Origin: Thermohalobaculum sp039822785
Lineage (GTDB): Bacteria > Pseudomonadota > Alphaproteobacteria > Rhodobacterales > Rhodobacteraceae
Direction of reading: 5' to 3'
NCBI GenBank assembly: GCA_039822785.1
Contig: JBCBMO010000004.1
Location: 62,001 to 126,000 of the forward strand
DNA length: 64,000 nucleotides
The notes below the pieces were generated by a model. It made no database searches. It had not been told where the DNA came from and worked only from the letters and a program-made list of their open reading frames with translations. Numbering within the stretch: position 1 is the stretch's first letter; each line of letters begins with the position of its first letter. The translations under genes were made by a program, and so were the position numbers. This document shows positions 7,899 to 15,386 of this stretch, in pieces.

Positions 7899-8669
7899 AT
7901 GACGGATCTTCCTCGCGCCGATTTCTCCCGCTTCGGCCCTGGTGCGGTGGCGGCGGTGATCGGTGCCTCCGGCGGCATCGGTGCGGCGCTGACCGAGCAG
8001 CTGGCCCAGGCGCCGGGGATCGGGAGGGTGCACGCCTTCTCCCGCTCCGGCGACGCGCCGGCGGGGCCGCGTATCGACCCTGGGCGTCTGGATCTGGAGG
8101 ATGAGGCGAGTATCGCGGCGGCGGCGGCGGCGGCGGCGTCTGGCATCGGAACGGCGGGCGATTTGCGGATCGTGATCGTGGCCGCAGGGCTGCTGCATGG
8201 GCCGGATCATCAGCCGGAGAAGGCCTGGCGCGACCTGTCCCCCGGGGGCTTTGCCCGGTCCTTTGCGGTGAACACGACCGGGCCGGCGCTGGTCGCCAAG
8301 CACTTCCTGCCGCTCATGCCGCGACGCGAGGCAGGGATCTTCGCCGCCCTCTCGGCGCGCGTGGGCTCGATCTCGGACAACCAGGCAGGGGGGTGGTACA
8401 GCTACCGCGCGTCCAAGGCAGCCTTGAACCAGGTGCTGAAATGCCTGGCGATCGAGGAGGCACGGCGGCGCCCAGGGCTGGTCGTGGTGGGCCTGCAACC
8501 GGGCACGGTCGATACGGCCCTATCCAAGCCCTTCCAGGGCGCGGTGCGCGAGGGCGGGCTCTTCACGGCGGCCTTCAGCGCGGCGCATCTGTTGAGTGTG
8601 CTGGCAGCCCTTCAGCCCGCGCAGAGCGGTGGGCTGCTCGATTGGCAGGGTCAGGAGATCGCGCCGTAG
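7899..8669 (+). CDS. Short-chain dehydrogenase/reductase (C-factor-like SDR)
   Basis: A 256-residue Rossmann-fold oxidoreductase. The nucleotide-binding motif GASGGIG (TGxxxGxG type, residues about 22-28) and catalytic YRASK (YxxxK) are clear, followed by GLQPGTVDTALSKPF. The spacing and the PGTVDT stretch resemble CsgA/C-factor-like SDRs. A run of GCG codons (8116-8137) encodes an alanine tract in the middle. The start has GGCGGGG upstream at a short distance. It lies 39 bp after the enoyl-CoA hydratase gene and is probably cotranscribed. Substrate unknown. Confidence 0.88.
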   Translation: MTDLPRADFSRFGPGAVAAVIGASGGIGAALTEQLAQAPGIGRVHAFSRSGDAPAGPRIDPGRLDLEDEASIAAAAAAAASGIGTAGDLRIVIVAAGLLHGPDHQPEKAWRDLSPGGFARSFAVNTTGPALVAKHFLPLMPRREAGIFAALSARVGSISDNQAGGWYSYRASKAALNQVLKCLAIEEARRRPGLVVVGLQPGTVDTALSKPFQGAVREGGLFTAAFSAAHLLSVLAALQPAQSGGLLDWQGQEIAP

Positions 8670-8691
8670 GGCCGGCGCGCCCGGTGTGCGC

Positions 8692-8765
8692 TGGAGCGGG
8701 CACCGGGAATCGAACCCGGACCATCAGCTTGGAAGGCTGAGGCGCTACCGTTACACCATGCCCGC
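8692..8765 (-). tRNA. tRNA-Gly (anticodon TCC)
   Basis: Read on the minus strand, the sequence folds as a full cloverleaf: acceptor GCGGGCA/TGCCCGC, D-arm with GGTGTAACGGTAGC, anticodon stem-loop TCAGC-CTTCCAA-GCTGA with anticodon TCC (plus-strand GGA at 8731-8733), T-arm CCGGGTTCGATTCCCGG, discriminator T and an encoded CCA (8692-8694). It is convergent with the SDR gene, whose stop lies 22 bp away. Confidence 0.97.
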
Positions 8766-9240
8766 GGCGCCAGACGACCTATGAGATCCGCCCCGCGCCG
8801 TCAATCTTGACGGCCGTCTCTGTCAACCAAGGGGTTAGGGTGTTTTTATCGGGGCGCGCTCCACCACGAAGCGGGGCGAGGAAGCTATGCTGTGGCAGGC
8901 GCTGCTCCCGACCTCTCCAAAGTGGAAATTAGGCGAGAAAGTGTCAACAACGCGGCGCTGATATTCTTGGAAATATCGAGACTTTCTACTCGCGATCGCG
9001 ACAGTCATGGAATTTCAACCAAAACCATTAGTAACTGCGCAACTCTTGCAGGAAAATTGATTGGGGCCACACCGATAAGGTGATCACGGTTTTCGCACTT
9101 CTGCAGCCGTGCGCCGGGCGTGATTTGCACCACAACCATCAACGGAAGCTCTGCCCATTTTCGTGCGGGGGCCGGCAGGGGGGCTGCTGCGTCCGGGCGC
9201 GTGTTGCGTGGCTTCGGCCGATGCGGTGGGGAATGAGGGA
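8766..9240. other. 475-bp intergenic region, AT-rich in its middle
   Basis: No convincing gene. The part next to the tRNA carries a palindrome, CCGTCAA (8798-8804) and TTGACGG (8807-8813), which supplies TTGACG-like -35 sequence for the tRNA on the minus strand. The segment 8920-9070 is clearly richer in A+T than its surroundings; a 63-codon frame inside it (8892-9083) has no recognisable domain and codon use unlike neighbouring genes, so I do not call it. The region probably holds the promoter of the surface protein gene at 9241. Confidence 0.6.
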
Positions 9241-9864
9241 ATGATGAGCTTTGTGCGAGGCGCCGTTCTTGGCGTGCTCTTGGCGGTTGTGGGCGGTGTC
9301 GGGGCGCTGGCGGCGCCGATCGGCCCGGTGGGGACCTATGTCTCGGTCTTTCAGCGGACGACCAATGACGGTGTCTATGCGCTCAACGCCGCACAGGCGG
9401 CCGCGCTAGGGCTGGAGGGGGCCACCAAGCTCGGCCTGCTGCGGGTGCGCCCCGGCAATGGGGTGAGCTGGTCCGCCGGCGACTTCTTCGACGAGCAGAC
9501 GCTCGATCGCACCCGTCGCAACGGCAGTGTCTTCGGGTACCTGAACGGCCCGTTGGCGCCGGACTTCGTGCCTCAGGCTTTCAATGGCGAGACGATCCTC
9601 TACGACGGCGATGTGTTCGAGGCACTGGGCACCACGGTCTTCCAGCAGGCGAGCGATCCGGGTCAGCGGCTGGTCGCGGCCATCGCCTTCGGCTTCACCG
9701 GGACCGTGACGTTCAACGGGGTGTCGACCTTCAGCGGGGTGACGTTGGGCAATGCGCCGATCGCGGTCCCGCCGCCGGTCCCGTTGCCGGCGGCCGGGTG
9801 GCTGCTGCTGGCCGGGCTCGGCGGGCTTGCGTTCCTGCAGCGGCGTGCTCAGGCGCTCGGCTGA
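9241..9864 (+). CDS. VPLPA-CTERM sorting-domain exported protein
   Basis: A 207-residue protein with an N-terminal signal peptide (VRGAVLGVLLAVVGGVGALAA) and a C-terminal tripartite sorting tail: PVPLPAAGWLLLAGLGGL, then FLQRRAQALG. This VPLPA-CTERM tail is recognised by an exosortase-type transpeptidase; the rest of the protein has no domain I recognise. The double ATG (9241/9244) follows GAGGGA; 9244 has the better spacing, and an in-frame upstream extension is unlikely to be translated. The gene ends convergently with the thioesterase gene, overlapping it by 16 bp. No exosortase gene is in the window. Confidence 0.85.
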   Translation: MMSFVRGAVLGVLLAVVGGVGALAAPIGPVGTYVSVFQRTTNDGVYALNAAQAAALGLEGATKLGLLRVRPGNGVSWSAGDFFDEQTLDRTRRNGSVFGYLNGPLAPDFVPQAFNGETILYDGDVFEALGTTVFQQASDPGQRLVAAIAFGFTGTVTFNGVSTFSGVTLGNAPIAVPPPVPLPAAGWLLLAGLGGLAFLQRRAQALG

Positions 9865-10256
9865 TCCCCCGACAGATGGGCGGACAGGGCGCTGCGCACA
9901 TCGTCGGGGATCGGTTCCGAACGTTGCGCGGCGATGTTGAAATAGACGTAGACGGCCTTGCCGCTGGCGCAGTGGCGCTCGCCCTGCCAGGCCTCCTCGG
10001 CCACCGTGAAGGACTTGGTGCCGAGGTGCGCGATCCAGGTGCGGATGGTCACTTCCTCGGTCAGGTAGATCTGGGCGTGATAGTCGATCTCGAGCCGGAC
10101 GACCGTGGCCCGCCAGCGCGCAAAAGAGAGGTCGGGGGTTAGGATGCGGAAGATCCCGCGCCGCCCCGCCTCGAACCAAACCGGCAAGACGGTGTTGTTG
10201 ATATGCCCGGCACCGTCGGTCTCCGCCACGCGGGGGGTGAGGGTCGTCTCAAACAC
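9849..10256 (-). CDS. Acyl-CoA thioesterase, 4-hydroxybenzoyl-CoA thioesterase/YbgC-like hotdog fold
   Basis: A 135-residue hotdog-fold protein. The region VAETDGAGHINNTVLPVWFEAGR matches the family pattern of an Asp followed by GHINN and an E on the long helix, and WRATVVRLEIDYHAQIYL supplies the central strand. It hydrolyses acyl- or aroyl-CoA thioesters; substrate unknown. It is the last gene of a four-gene minus-strand operon headed by the guanidine hydrolase-like gene, only 3 bp after the membrane protein gene, although its role there is not obvious. Confidence 0.8.
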   Translation of the reverse strand: MFETTLTPRVAETDGAGHINNTVLPVWFEAGRRGIFRILTPDLSFARWRATVVRLEIDYHAQIYLTEEVTIRTWIAHLGTKSFTVAEEAWQGERHCASGKAVYVYFNIAAQRSEPIPDDVRSALSAHLSGDQPSA

Positions 10257-10259
10257 GGG

Positions 10260-10979
10260 CTAGCGCGGGGCCATGCCGGCGCGCAGATAGGCGCGGGTGA
10301 GCACCGTGGACGAGAGCGCGACGATCGCCGCCGTCGTCACATAGACGAAGAGCCCGAGCATCAGGCCGCTCGGCGTTGTGGTGAAGCGCCCGTCCGGCGT
10401 GAAGGCGGCCTCGTCGGTGCCGAAGCCCACCGCGGCAACGACCAGCGTCACGCCGACGGTGACGGCGCCGGGTCCGTAGATCATCTCCCACACGATCCTC
10501 CAGCGCTGTCCGGCGGTGCCGTGGAAGGCCTCAACGATCCGCAGCCCCTGGCTTAGGGCGATCGCGGGGAAGATCGGGGCCAACAGGATGGAGGGCAGGG
10601 TGGTGAAGGCGAAGCCGAGCAAGCCCGCGCCGAGGGATAGGATGACCAGCCCGAGGGTCTCGGTGTGCGCCGTGGCCGCTTCGGCGATCAGGTAAAAGGG
10701 TAGGGCGATGATCTGGATCACCGCAAGCACCGAAACGTAGAGGAACACGTCGCCAACCCGCCCGAAGGCCTCCCGCGGGGGCTCGAGCAGCAGGGCACGG
10801 TGCAGCGCCGTTGAGACGATGCCCCCGGTGATGCTGGTGATCAGGACGGAGCTCAAGGCCCCATCCAACCAGCCGAGAAAACCCGCGATGGCGTTCACGG
10901 CCACGAGCACGAGGAGCAGCGGCCAACAGGCCCGCGCCGCCTGCAAGCTCTGCCGATATAGCCCCTCGCTCAACGGCAT
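10260..10979 (-). CDS. Six-TM inner-membrane protein of unknown function
   Basis: A 239-residue hydrophobic protein with about six membrane segments, for example WPLLLVLVAVNAIAGFLGWL, YVSVLAVIQIIALPFYLI and LMLGLFVYVTTAAIVALSS. I recognise no family. It is tightly packed in the operon: 1 bp after the His-rich gene and 3 bp before the thioesterase gene. Context would allow a role in transport or membrane anchoring for guanidine metabolism, but the fold gives no direct support. Confidence 0.75.
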   Translation of the reverse strand: MPLSEGLYRQSLQAARACWPLLLVLVAVNAIAGFLGWLDGALSSVLITSITGGIVSTALHRALLLEPPREAFGRVGDVFLYVSVLAVIQIIALPFYLIAEAATAHTETLGLVILSLGAGLLGFAFTTLPSILLAPIFPAIALSQGLRIVEAFHGTAGQRWRIVWEMIYGPGAVTVGVTLVVAAVGFGTDEAAFTPDGRFTTTPSGLMLGLFVYVTTAAIVALSSTVLTRAYLRAGMAPR

Positions 10980-10980
10980 C

Positions 10981-11394
10981 TCAGGCTTCCATCCGGCTGT
11001 GCAGAACGGTCTTGAGGTCGACGTCCTGGCGGGCGGTGAGGGAGACGTAGACGAAGGTCATGTTGGTGCGCTCGGCCACCATCTCGCCGGTCAGCGGCAG
11101 GTAGCTGAGTTCGCGCGAGCCGAAGGAAGGCGACGCCGTGCCCACCTGCCATTCGGTGCGCAACTGCACGTCGACCAGCTTCAGGCCCGGCCCGCCGGTA
11201 TCGTCCGCCATCTCGAAGGGGATGCCGGCGATGCGCAGGTAGCTGATCTTGTCGGCAGCCTCGCGGAAGCCATCGATGAACTGCGCGGCGAGGACCTGCA
11301 GGTCCGCCGCCTCGTCCGCGGGGCCCATGTGGCTGTGCAGATGCTCGGCAGGGGCGTGGTTGTGATGCGGATGCGGGTGGTGGTCATGGGGCAT
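10981..11394 (-). CDS. Small protein with His-rich N-terminus, candidate metal-handling partner of the ureohydrolase
   Basis: A 137-residue protein whose first 22 residues contain ten histidines (MPHDHHPHPHHNHAPAEHLH and following). The remainder is a soluble-looking alpha/beta segment (FIDGFREAADKISYLRIAGIPFE, VQLRTEWQVG) without a recognised domain. His-rich tails of this type occur in nickel carriers such as HypB, UreE and SlyD. Its ATG lies inside the 3' end of the ureohydrolase gene (11-bp overlap, 11384-11394), which implies translational coupling. I infer storage or delivery of Ni2+ or another metal to that enzyme; family membership is unknown. Confidence 0.8.
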   Translation of the reverse strand: MPHDHHPHPHHNHAPAEHLHSHMGPADEAADLQVLAAQFIDGFREAADKISYLRIAGIPFEMADDTGGPGLKLVDVQLRTEWQVGTASPSFGSRELSYLPLTGEMVAERTNMTFVYVSLTARQDVDLKTVLHSRMEA

Positions 11395-12619
11395 TGGACC
11401 AGCGCCTCCCGCTGAACTCCCCCGCCGGGATGCTGACGGGCTTGTCGATATGGGCCTTGTGCTTGCCGAGCGTGCCGGCGGAGACCATGGCGCCCAGGAC
11501 GTCGACGATCACGCGGGTGCCCATGAGCGCGGTGATGTCCGAGGTGTCATAGGGCGGCGAGACCTCGACCAGTTCCATGCCGCAGATCCCCTCCGCCGCG
11601 ACCTTGCTCGCCAGTGCGAGCGCCTCGCGCGGCAGGAACCCGCCGGGCTCGGGCCAGCCGGTACCGGGGACGAAACCGCAGTCGATGCTGTCGATGTCGA
11701 AGGACATATAGACCATGTCGGCGCCGTCCCAGGCCATCTCCAGCGCCATCTCGGCGGTCTTGTCGATGCCCATCGCCTCCATGTCGGACATGGTGATGAT
11801 GTTGGTCTCGCGCTTGCGGGCCTCGGCCACCGCGCCCCGCGGGACCTGCCAGCCGCCGATGCCGACCTGGACCAGGTTCTTGGCCGGCACGTTCGGCAGA
11901 TTGGTGGCGTGGAACCAGGGCGTGGTGTGCATCCGCTCGTCCAGGTCCTTCTCCTGGATATCGGCGTGGCGGTCGAAGTGGACGATGCCGATGGTCTTGG
12001 AGGTGCACGCCGCGATCCCGCGCACGCAGGGAAAGCCGATCGAGTGGTCGCCGCCGATGATGATGGGCAGCGAGCCCGAGGAGAACACGTGCGAGACCGC
12101 GCGGGAGATCTGATCGAAGGTCTTCTCGATGTTGCCCGGGATCGTGAAGATGTCGCCCGCATCGCAGAGCGTCATCTGCTCGCGCAGATCCACCCCGATC
12201 TCGTAGTTGTAGGGGGTGTAGAGCGCCGAGATCTTGCGCACCCCCTGCGGCCCGAACCGCGTGCCGGGCCGATAGGTCGTGCCGCCGTCGAAGGGGGCGC
12301 CCAGCACGGTCGCGTCGTAATGGGCGACCTCCGCCACGTCCTCGGCGTAGGGCGCCTTGAGGAAGGTGTTGATGCCCGCGTAGTGCGGCAGCTCCCCGCG
12401 CGCGAAGGTGGGGATGTTGCGGTCCTCCAGGCTGTCCGCGCCGGTCAGACCCATCTTGAGCGCCCAGGCGCGTTCCTCCTCCCAGCGGTCGTCCGGGATC
12501 TCCGCCTCGGCCCGCGCGGCCTTCCACCCCTGCAGCTTGGTCAGGTCCGGGTGGTGGTGGCGCCGGTCGGGCAGGCGGGCGCCCCGGTGGCGCGGGCGCG
12601 AGCGTTGGATCGGGATCAT
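11384..12619 (-). CDS. gdmH: Ureohydrolase, probable nickel-dependent guanidine hydrolase (GdmH-like)
   Basis: A 411-residue member of the arginase/agmatinase superfamily with an N-terminal extension of about 95 residues. Metal-ligand motifs are in order: GGDHS (H192), HFDRHAD (D216, H218, D220) and SFDIDSID (D308, D310), then GFVPGTGWPEPGG. The block FARGELPHYAGINTFLKAP and the loop PFDGGTTYRPGTRFGP are characteristic, as I recall, of the GdmH clade and differ from ordinary agmatinases. GdmH converts guanidine to urea and ammonia with Ni2+. The neighbouring guanidine-I riboswitch and importer strongly support this over agmatinase. RBS AGGAGAG precedes the ATG. The first 25 residues are rich in Arg and His. 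Confidence 0.82.
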   Translation of the reverse strand: MIPIQRSRPRHRGARLPDRRHHHPDLTKLQGWKAARAEAEIPDDRWEEERAWALKMGLTGADSLEDRNIPTFARGELPHYAGINTFLKAPYAEDVAEVAHYDATVLGAPFDGGTTYRPGTRFGPQGVRKISALYTPYNYEIGVDLREQMTLCDAGDIFTIPGNIEKTFDQISRAVSHVFSSGSLPIIIGGDHSIGFPCVRGIAACTSKTIGIVHFDRHADIQEKDLDERMHTTPWFHATNLPNVPAKNLVQVGIGGWQVPRGAVAEARKRETNIITMSDMEAMGIDKTAEMALEMAWDGADMVYMSFDIDSIDCGFVPGTGWPEPGGFLPREALALASKVAAEGICGMELVEVSPPYDTSDITALMGTRVIVDVLGAMVSAGTLGKHKAHIDKPVSIPAGEFSGRRWSNAP

Positions 12620-12660
12620 CGGTCTCTCCTGGTCTCAGGCGGCAGTGCTGAGCGGGCGGT

Positions 12661-12697
12661 AATGGCGCCCGCGGGTCGCGCCATTGGGACGCGCCAT
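12661..12697. promoter_or_regulatory. Three ATGGCGC half-sites between divergent gdmH-like and ppk2 genes
   Basis: AATGGCGC (12661-12668) and GCGCCATT (12678-12685) form an 8-bp inverted repeat, and a second GCGCCAT occurs at 12691-12697, 13 bp from the previous one. In the transcript of the minus-strand gene the inverted repeat could also fold as a hairpin 42 nt upstream of the start. A protein operator is the simplest reading. I looked for guanidine-I, -II (ACGR loops) or -III riboswitch signatures here and found none. Confidence 0.4.
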
Positions 12698-12799
12698 AAA
12701 ACATTCATTTCCATGCCCCCCGCCCCGGCGTGGTATCGGCAGGTTCTGGAATAACGGCCCCACAGGCGGCGGCGCGTCGCCCAACAGCGGAGGATCGTC

Positions 12800-13723
12800 A
12801 TGGCGCAGGATACCTCGGAGGCGCAGGACTGGCTCGAGGCCGAGCTTATGGACGAGTACGACGAGGACTTCGAGCTTGAGCTCGAGGACGCCGAACTCTC
12901 GCGCAAGATCAAGGCGATCTACAACGAGAAGCACCGGCAGAAGTACGATCCGCTGCCGCGCAAGGAGTATTTCGCGAACCTCCTGAAGCTCCAGGCCGAA
13001 CTGATCAAGATGCAGTACTGGGTCGAGCAGACCGGGGCCAAGGTGTGCGTGATCTTCGAGGGACGCGACAGCGCGGGCAAGGGCGGCGCCATCAAGCGGA
13101 TCGCCCAGCGGCTGAACCCCCGCTCGTGCCGCGTGGTGGCCCTGCCGAAGCCGACGGAGCGCGAGCGCACCCAGTGGTACTTCCAGCGCTATGTGCCCCA
13201 CCTGCCGGCGGGCGGCGAGATCGTGCTCCTCGACCGCTCTTGGTACAACCGCGCGGGCGTCGAGCGGGTCATGGGCTTCGCGTCCCCTGAGCAGGTCGAG
13301 GAGTTCTTCCGCGACGTGCCCGAGTTCGAGCGGATGATCCACCGCTCCGGCATCATCCTCATCAAGTACTGGCTGTCGATCACCGATGACGAGCAGCAGC
13401 TTCGGTTCCTCATGCGCATCCACGACCCGATGAAGCAGTGGAAGCTGTCGCCGATGGACCTGCAGAGCCGCGTGCGCTGGGAGCAGTATACCAAGGCCAA
13501 GGAGGAGATGTTCGACCGCACCTCGATCGACGTGGCGCCCTGGCACATCGTTGAGGGGAACGACAAAAAGCGGGCGCGGCTGAACCTGATCAACCACTTC
13601 CTGAAGCAGATCCCCTACACCGAGCTGCCCTACGAGGACATCGTCCTGCCGGACCGGGTCTTCGACCCCGAATACGACCGCCGCACCCTGCCGGACGACC
13701 TCTACGTCCCCAGCGTCTATTGA
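12800..13723 (+). CDS. ppk2: Polyphosphate kinase 2 family protein
   Basis: A 307-residue PPK2 protein. After an acidic N-terminus (residues 1-35) the kinase core shows Walker A EGRDSAGKGG, Walker B EIVLLDRSWYNRAG and the lid-region pattern FERMIHRSGIILIKYWLSI, with DVAPWHIVEGNDKKRARL near the end. PPK2 enzymes transfer phosphate between polyphosphate and nucleotides (class I: NDP/NTP). RBS GCGGAGG lies 8 nt before ATG. It sits alone on the plus strand between the guanidine hydrolase and guanidine importer operons; whether it takes part in nitrogen or energy balance there is open. Confidence 0.93.
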   Translation: MAQDTSEAQDWLEAELMDEYDEDFELELEDAELSRKIKAIYNEKHRQKYDPLPRKEYFANLLKLQAELIKMQYWVEQTGAKVCVIFEGRDSAGKGGAIKRIAQRLNPRSCRVVALPKPTERERTQWYFQRYVPHLPAGGEIVLLDRSWYNRAGVERVMGFASPEQVEEFFRDVPEFERMIHRSGIILIKYWLSITDDEQQLRFLMRIHDPMKQWKLSPMDLQSRVRWEQYTKAKEEMFDRTSIDVAPWHIVEGNDKKRARLNLINHFLKQIPYTELPYEDIVLPDRVFDPEYDRRTLPDDLYVPSVY

Positions 13724-13736
13724 GCGGGCTTCGGGC

Positions 13737-14510
13737 TCAGGGGATCGCATTGGCGATCCCCGGGGTGAGGTGCTGCGACTGATAGGGGATGCCCCCGTGG
13801 CGGGCGTCGAAGTCGTAGGTGATCGTGGCACCGTAGGCCTCTGGCGCCTGGGGGTCCCAGCGGACCTTGTCGAAGACCAGGACCCGGTCGCCGAGCTTGA
13901 AGCCCTCGCTGAGGTCATGGGTGACCATGAAGACGGTCATCCCGGTCTCCTGGCGCATCTCGAGTAGGAAGTCGTGCATCGCGAGGCGCGTGCCGGGGTC
14001 GAGCGCGCCGAAGGGCTCGTCGAGCAGCAGGACCCGCGGCCGGGCCTGCAGCGCCTGGCCGATGGCAAGGCGCTGCTGCATGCCGCCCGACAGCGCCGCC
14101 GGGTAGGCGGTGGCCATATGGCTGAGGCCGATCCGCTCCAGCACCGTGTCTGCCCTGTCGCGTGCTTCGCGGCCAGCCCTACCCCAGAAGTGGCCGAGGC
14201 TGCCCTTCGACAGGCTCTCCGCCGCGACGATGTTCTCGCGCACCGTCATGTGGGGAAAGACGGAGTACTTCTGGAACACTACGCCCCGGTCGGGCCCGGG
14301 CTCGGCGGCCGGGGGGGCGCCGGCGATGCGGATCTCGCCTTTCGTGGGGGTCTCCTGTGCCAGCAGAAGCCGCAGGAAGGTGGACTTGCCGCAGCCCGAG
14401 GCGCCGACGATGGAGACGAAATCGCCCTCCTCGACCTCAAGCTCCACCCGCTCCAGGATCGGGAGCGGCCCGTAGCGGTGAAAGATGCCCTTGGCGGTCA
14501 CATAGCTCAT
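13737..14510 (-). CDS. ABC transporter ATP-binding protein, NitT/TauT type, guanidine import
   Basis: A 257-residue ATPase: Walker A GASGCGKST, Q-loop VFQKYSVFPH, signature LSGGMQQR, Walker B VLLLDEPFGALD and H-loop MVTHD. It lacks the 300+-residue extension of sugar importers. Start ATG at 14510 overlaps the permease stop by 4 bp (14507-14510). It follows a guanidine-I riboswitch-controlled binding protein and permease, so it most likely powers guanidine uptake. The last codons form a perfect 9-bp hairpin (13740-13761) facing ppk2. The C-terminal tail after residue 220 (KVRWDPQAPEAYGATITYDF) is typical of the version linked to urea carboxylase and guanidine loci. Confidence 0.9.
   Translation of the reverse strand: MSYVTAKGIFHRYGPLPILERVELEVEEGDFVSIVGASGCGKSTFLRLLLAQETPTKGEIRIAGAPPAAEPGPDRGVVFQKYSVFPHMTVRENIVAAESLSKGSLGHFWGRAGREARDRADTVLERIGLSHMATAYPAALSGGMQQRLAIGQALQARPRVLLLDEPFGALDPGTRLAMHDFLLEMRQETGMTVFMVTHDLSEGFKLGDRVLVFDKVRWDPQAPEAYGATITYDFDARHGGIPYQSQHLTPGIANAIP
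13740..13761. terminator. Terminator-like hairpin between convergent ppk2 and ABC ATPase genes
   Basis: GGGGATCGC (13740-13748) and GCGATCCCC (13753-13761) form a perfect 9-bp stem with a 4-nt loop. It lies inside the final codons of the ATPase gene and 17 bp past the ppk2 stop. There is no T-run on either side, so it may act as a stability element or a factor-assisted terminator. Confidence 0.5.
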
Positions 14511-15322
14511 AGCCCGCTTCCCCCCGCCCAGGGGTAGAGGCGCCGCGACAGCGCCCGCAGCCCAAGGTCGAGCAGGAAGGCGAGCAGCGTGATCCAGGCG
14601 ACGTAGACCAGGATCACATCCATCGCCAGGAACCGGCGCACCAGGAAGATGCGATAGCCAAGCCCGGCCTCGGACGCGATGGCCTCGGCGGCGATCAGGA
14701 ACAGCCAGGCGGGCCCGAGCGACAGGCGCACGGCCTGGATCAGCCGCGGCATGATCTGGGGCAGGGCGACGCGCAGCGCGATCACCAGGGAGGAGGCGCC
14801 GAGCGTCTGCGCCTTGATCGTCTGCTCCAGCGGGATCTCGGTGACGCGGGAGGAGAGATCGCGGATCAAGAAGGGCGTGATCCCGATGACGATCAGCGCG
14901 ACCTTCGAGACCTCGCCCAGGCCGAAGGCAAGGAACAGGATGGGCAGGATCGCGAGCGGTGGGATCATCGAGAGGACCGCGACGAAGCCTGACAGGCTGG
15001 AGCGCGCATAGGGCAGGAGCCCGATGGCGAGCCCCACGAAAAGCCCGATGGCCGCGGCGATCGCCACCCCGGCGCCCAGGCGCGCGAGCGAGACGCCCGT
15101 GTCGACCCAGAGCAGGATCTCCCCCGTCCGCCGGCTCGGCTCCGTTGCCAGCCTCGCGGCCGTGTCGGCGATCTGGGCCGGGGCCGGCAGCAGCTTGTCC
15201 TGCGGGTTCTCCGCCCGGCGAATGTCGGAGGCGATGACATAGGCGAGGATCAGCGCCGCAAAGGGCACCAGCATCAGCAGCAGCCCAACCGGCCGCCCAG
15301 GCTTGCGGTTTATCAGACGCAT
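14507..15322 (-). CDS. ABC transporter permease, NitT/TauT type, guanidine import
   Basis: A 271-residue permease with about six membrane segments. The N-terminus GLLLMLVPFAALILAYVIAS is the first. The EAA-type cytoplasmic loop is visible as AQTLGASSLVIALRVALPQIMP, followed by RLSLGPAWLFLIAAEAIASEAGLG, a hallmark of the nitrate/taurine/guanidine permease group. The binding-protein gene lies 64 bp upstream, separated by a strong hairpin, and the ATPase gene overlaps its end by 4 bp. Together they form a complete importer. Confidence 0.9.
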   Translation of the reverse strand: MRLINRKPGRPVGLLLMLVPFAALILAYVIASDIRRAENPQDKLLPAPAQIADTAARLATEPSRRTGEILLWVDTGVSLARLGAGVAIAAAIGLFVGLAIGLLPYARSSLSGFVAVLSMIPPLAILPILFLAFGLGEVSKVALIVIGITPFLIRDLSSRVTEIPLEQTIKAQTLGASSLVIALRVALPQIMPRLIQAVRLSLGPAWLFLIAAEAIASEAGLGYRIFLVRRFLAMDVILVYVAWITLLAFLLDLGLRALSRRLYPWAGGSGL

Positions 15323-15347
15323 CGTCCCGCCGATCCGAGCTAGGCAC

Positions 15348-15374
15348 CCATGCCCGGGTCATGCCCGGGCATGG
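15348..15374 (-). promoter_or_regulatory. Strong intercistronic hairpin after the guanidine binding-protein gene
   Basis: CCATGCCCGGG (15348-15358) and CCCGGGCATGG (15364-15374) form a perfect 11-bp stem with loop TCATG. It sits in the 64-bp gap between the binding-protein stop and the permease start. No T-run follows. Placement parallels the dctP-dctQ hairpin and fits protection of the binding-protein mRNA. Confidence 0.65.
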
Positions 15375-15386
15375 CACTGTTGGCGG

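Noticed and set aside
8892..9083. 63-codon ORF in the AT-rich region before the VPLPA-CTERM gene
   Set aside because: No RBS, no domain and atypical codon use; better explained as promoter region.
12620..12799. Search for a second guanidine riboswitch ahead of the gdmH-like gene
   Set aside because: No guanidine-I blocks, no paired ACGR loops of guanidine-II and no guanidine-III pseudoknot pattern were found on the minus strand.
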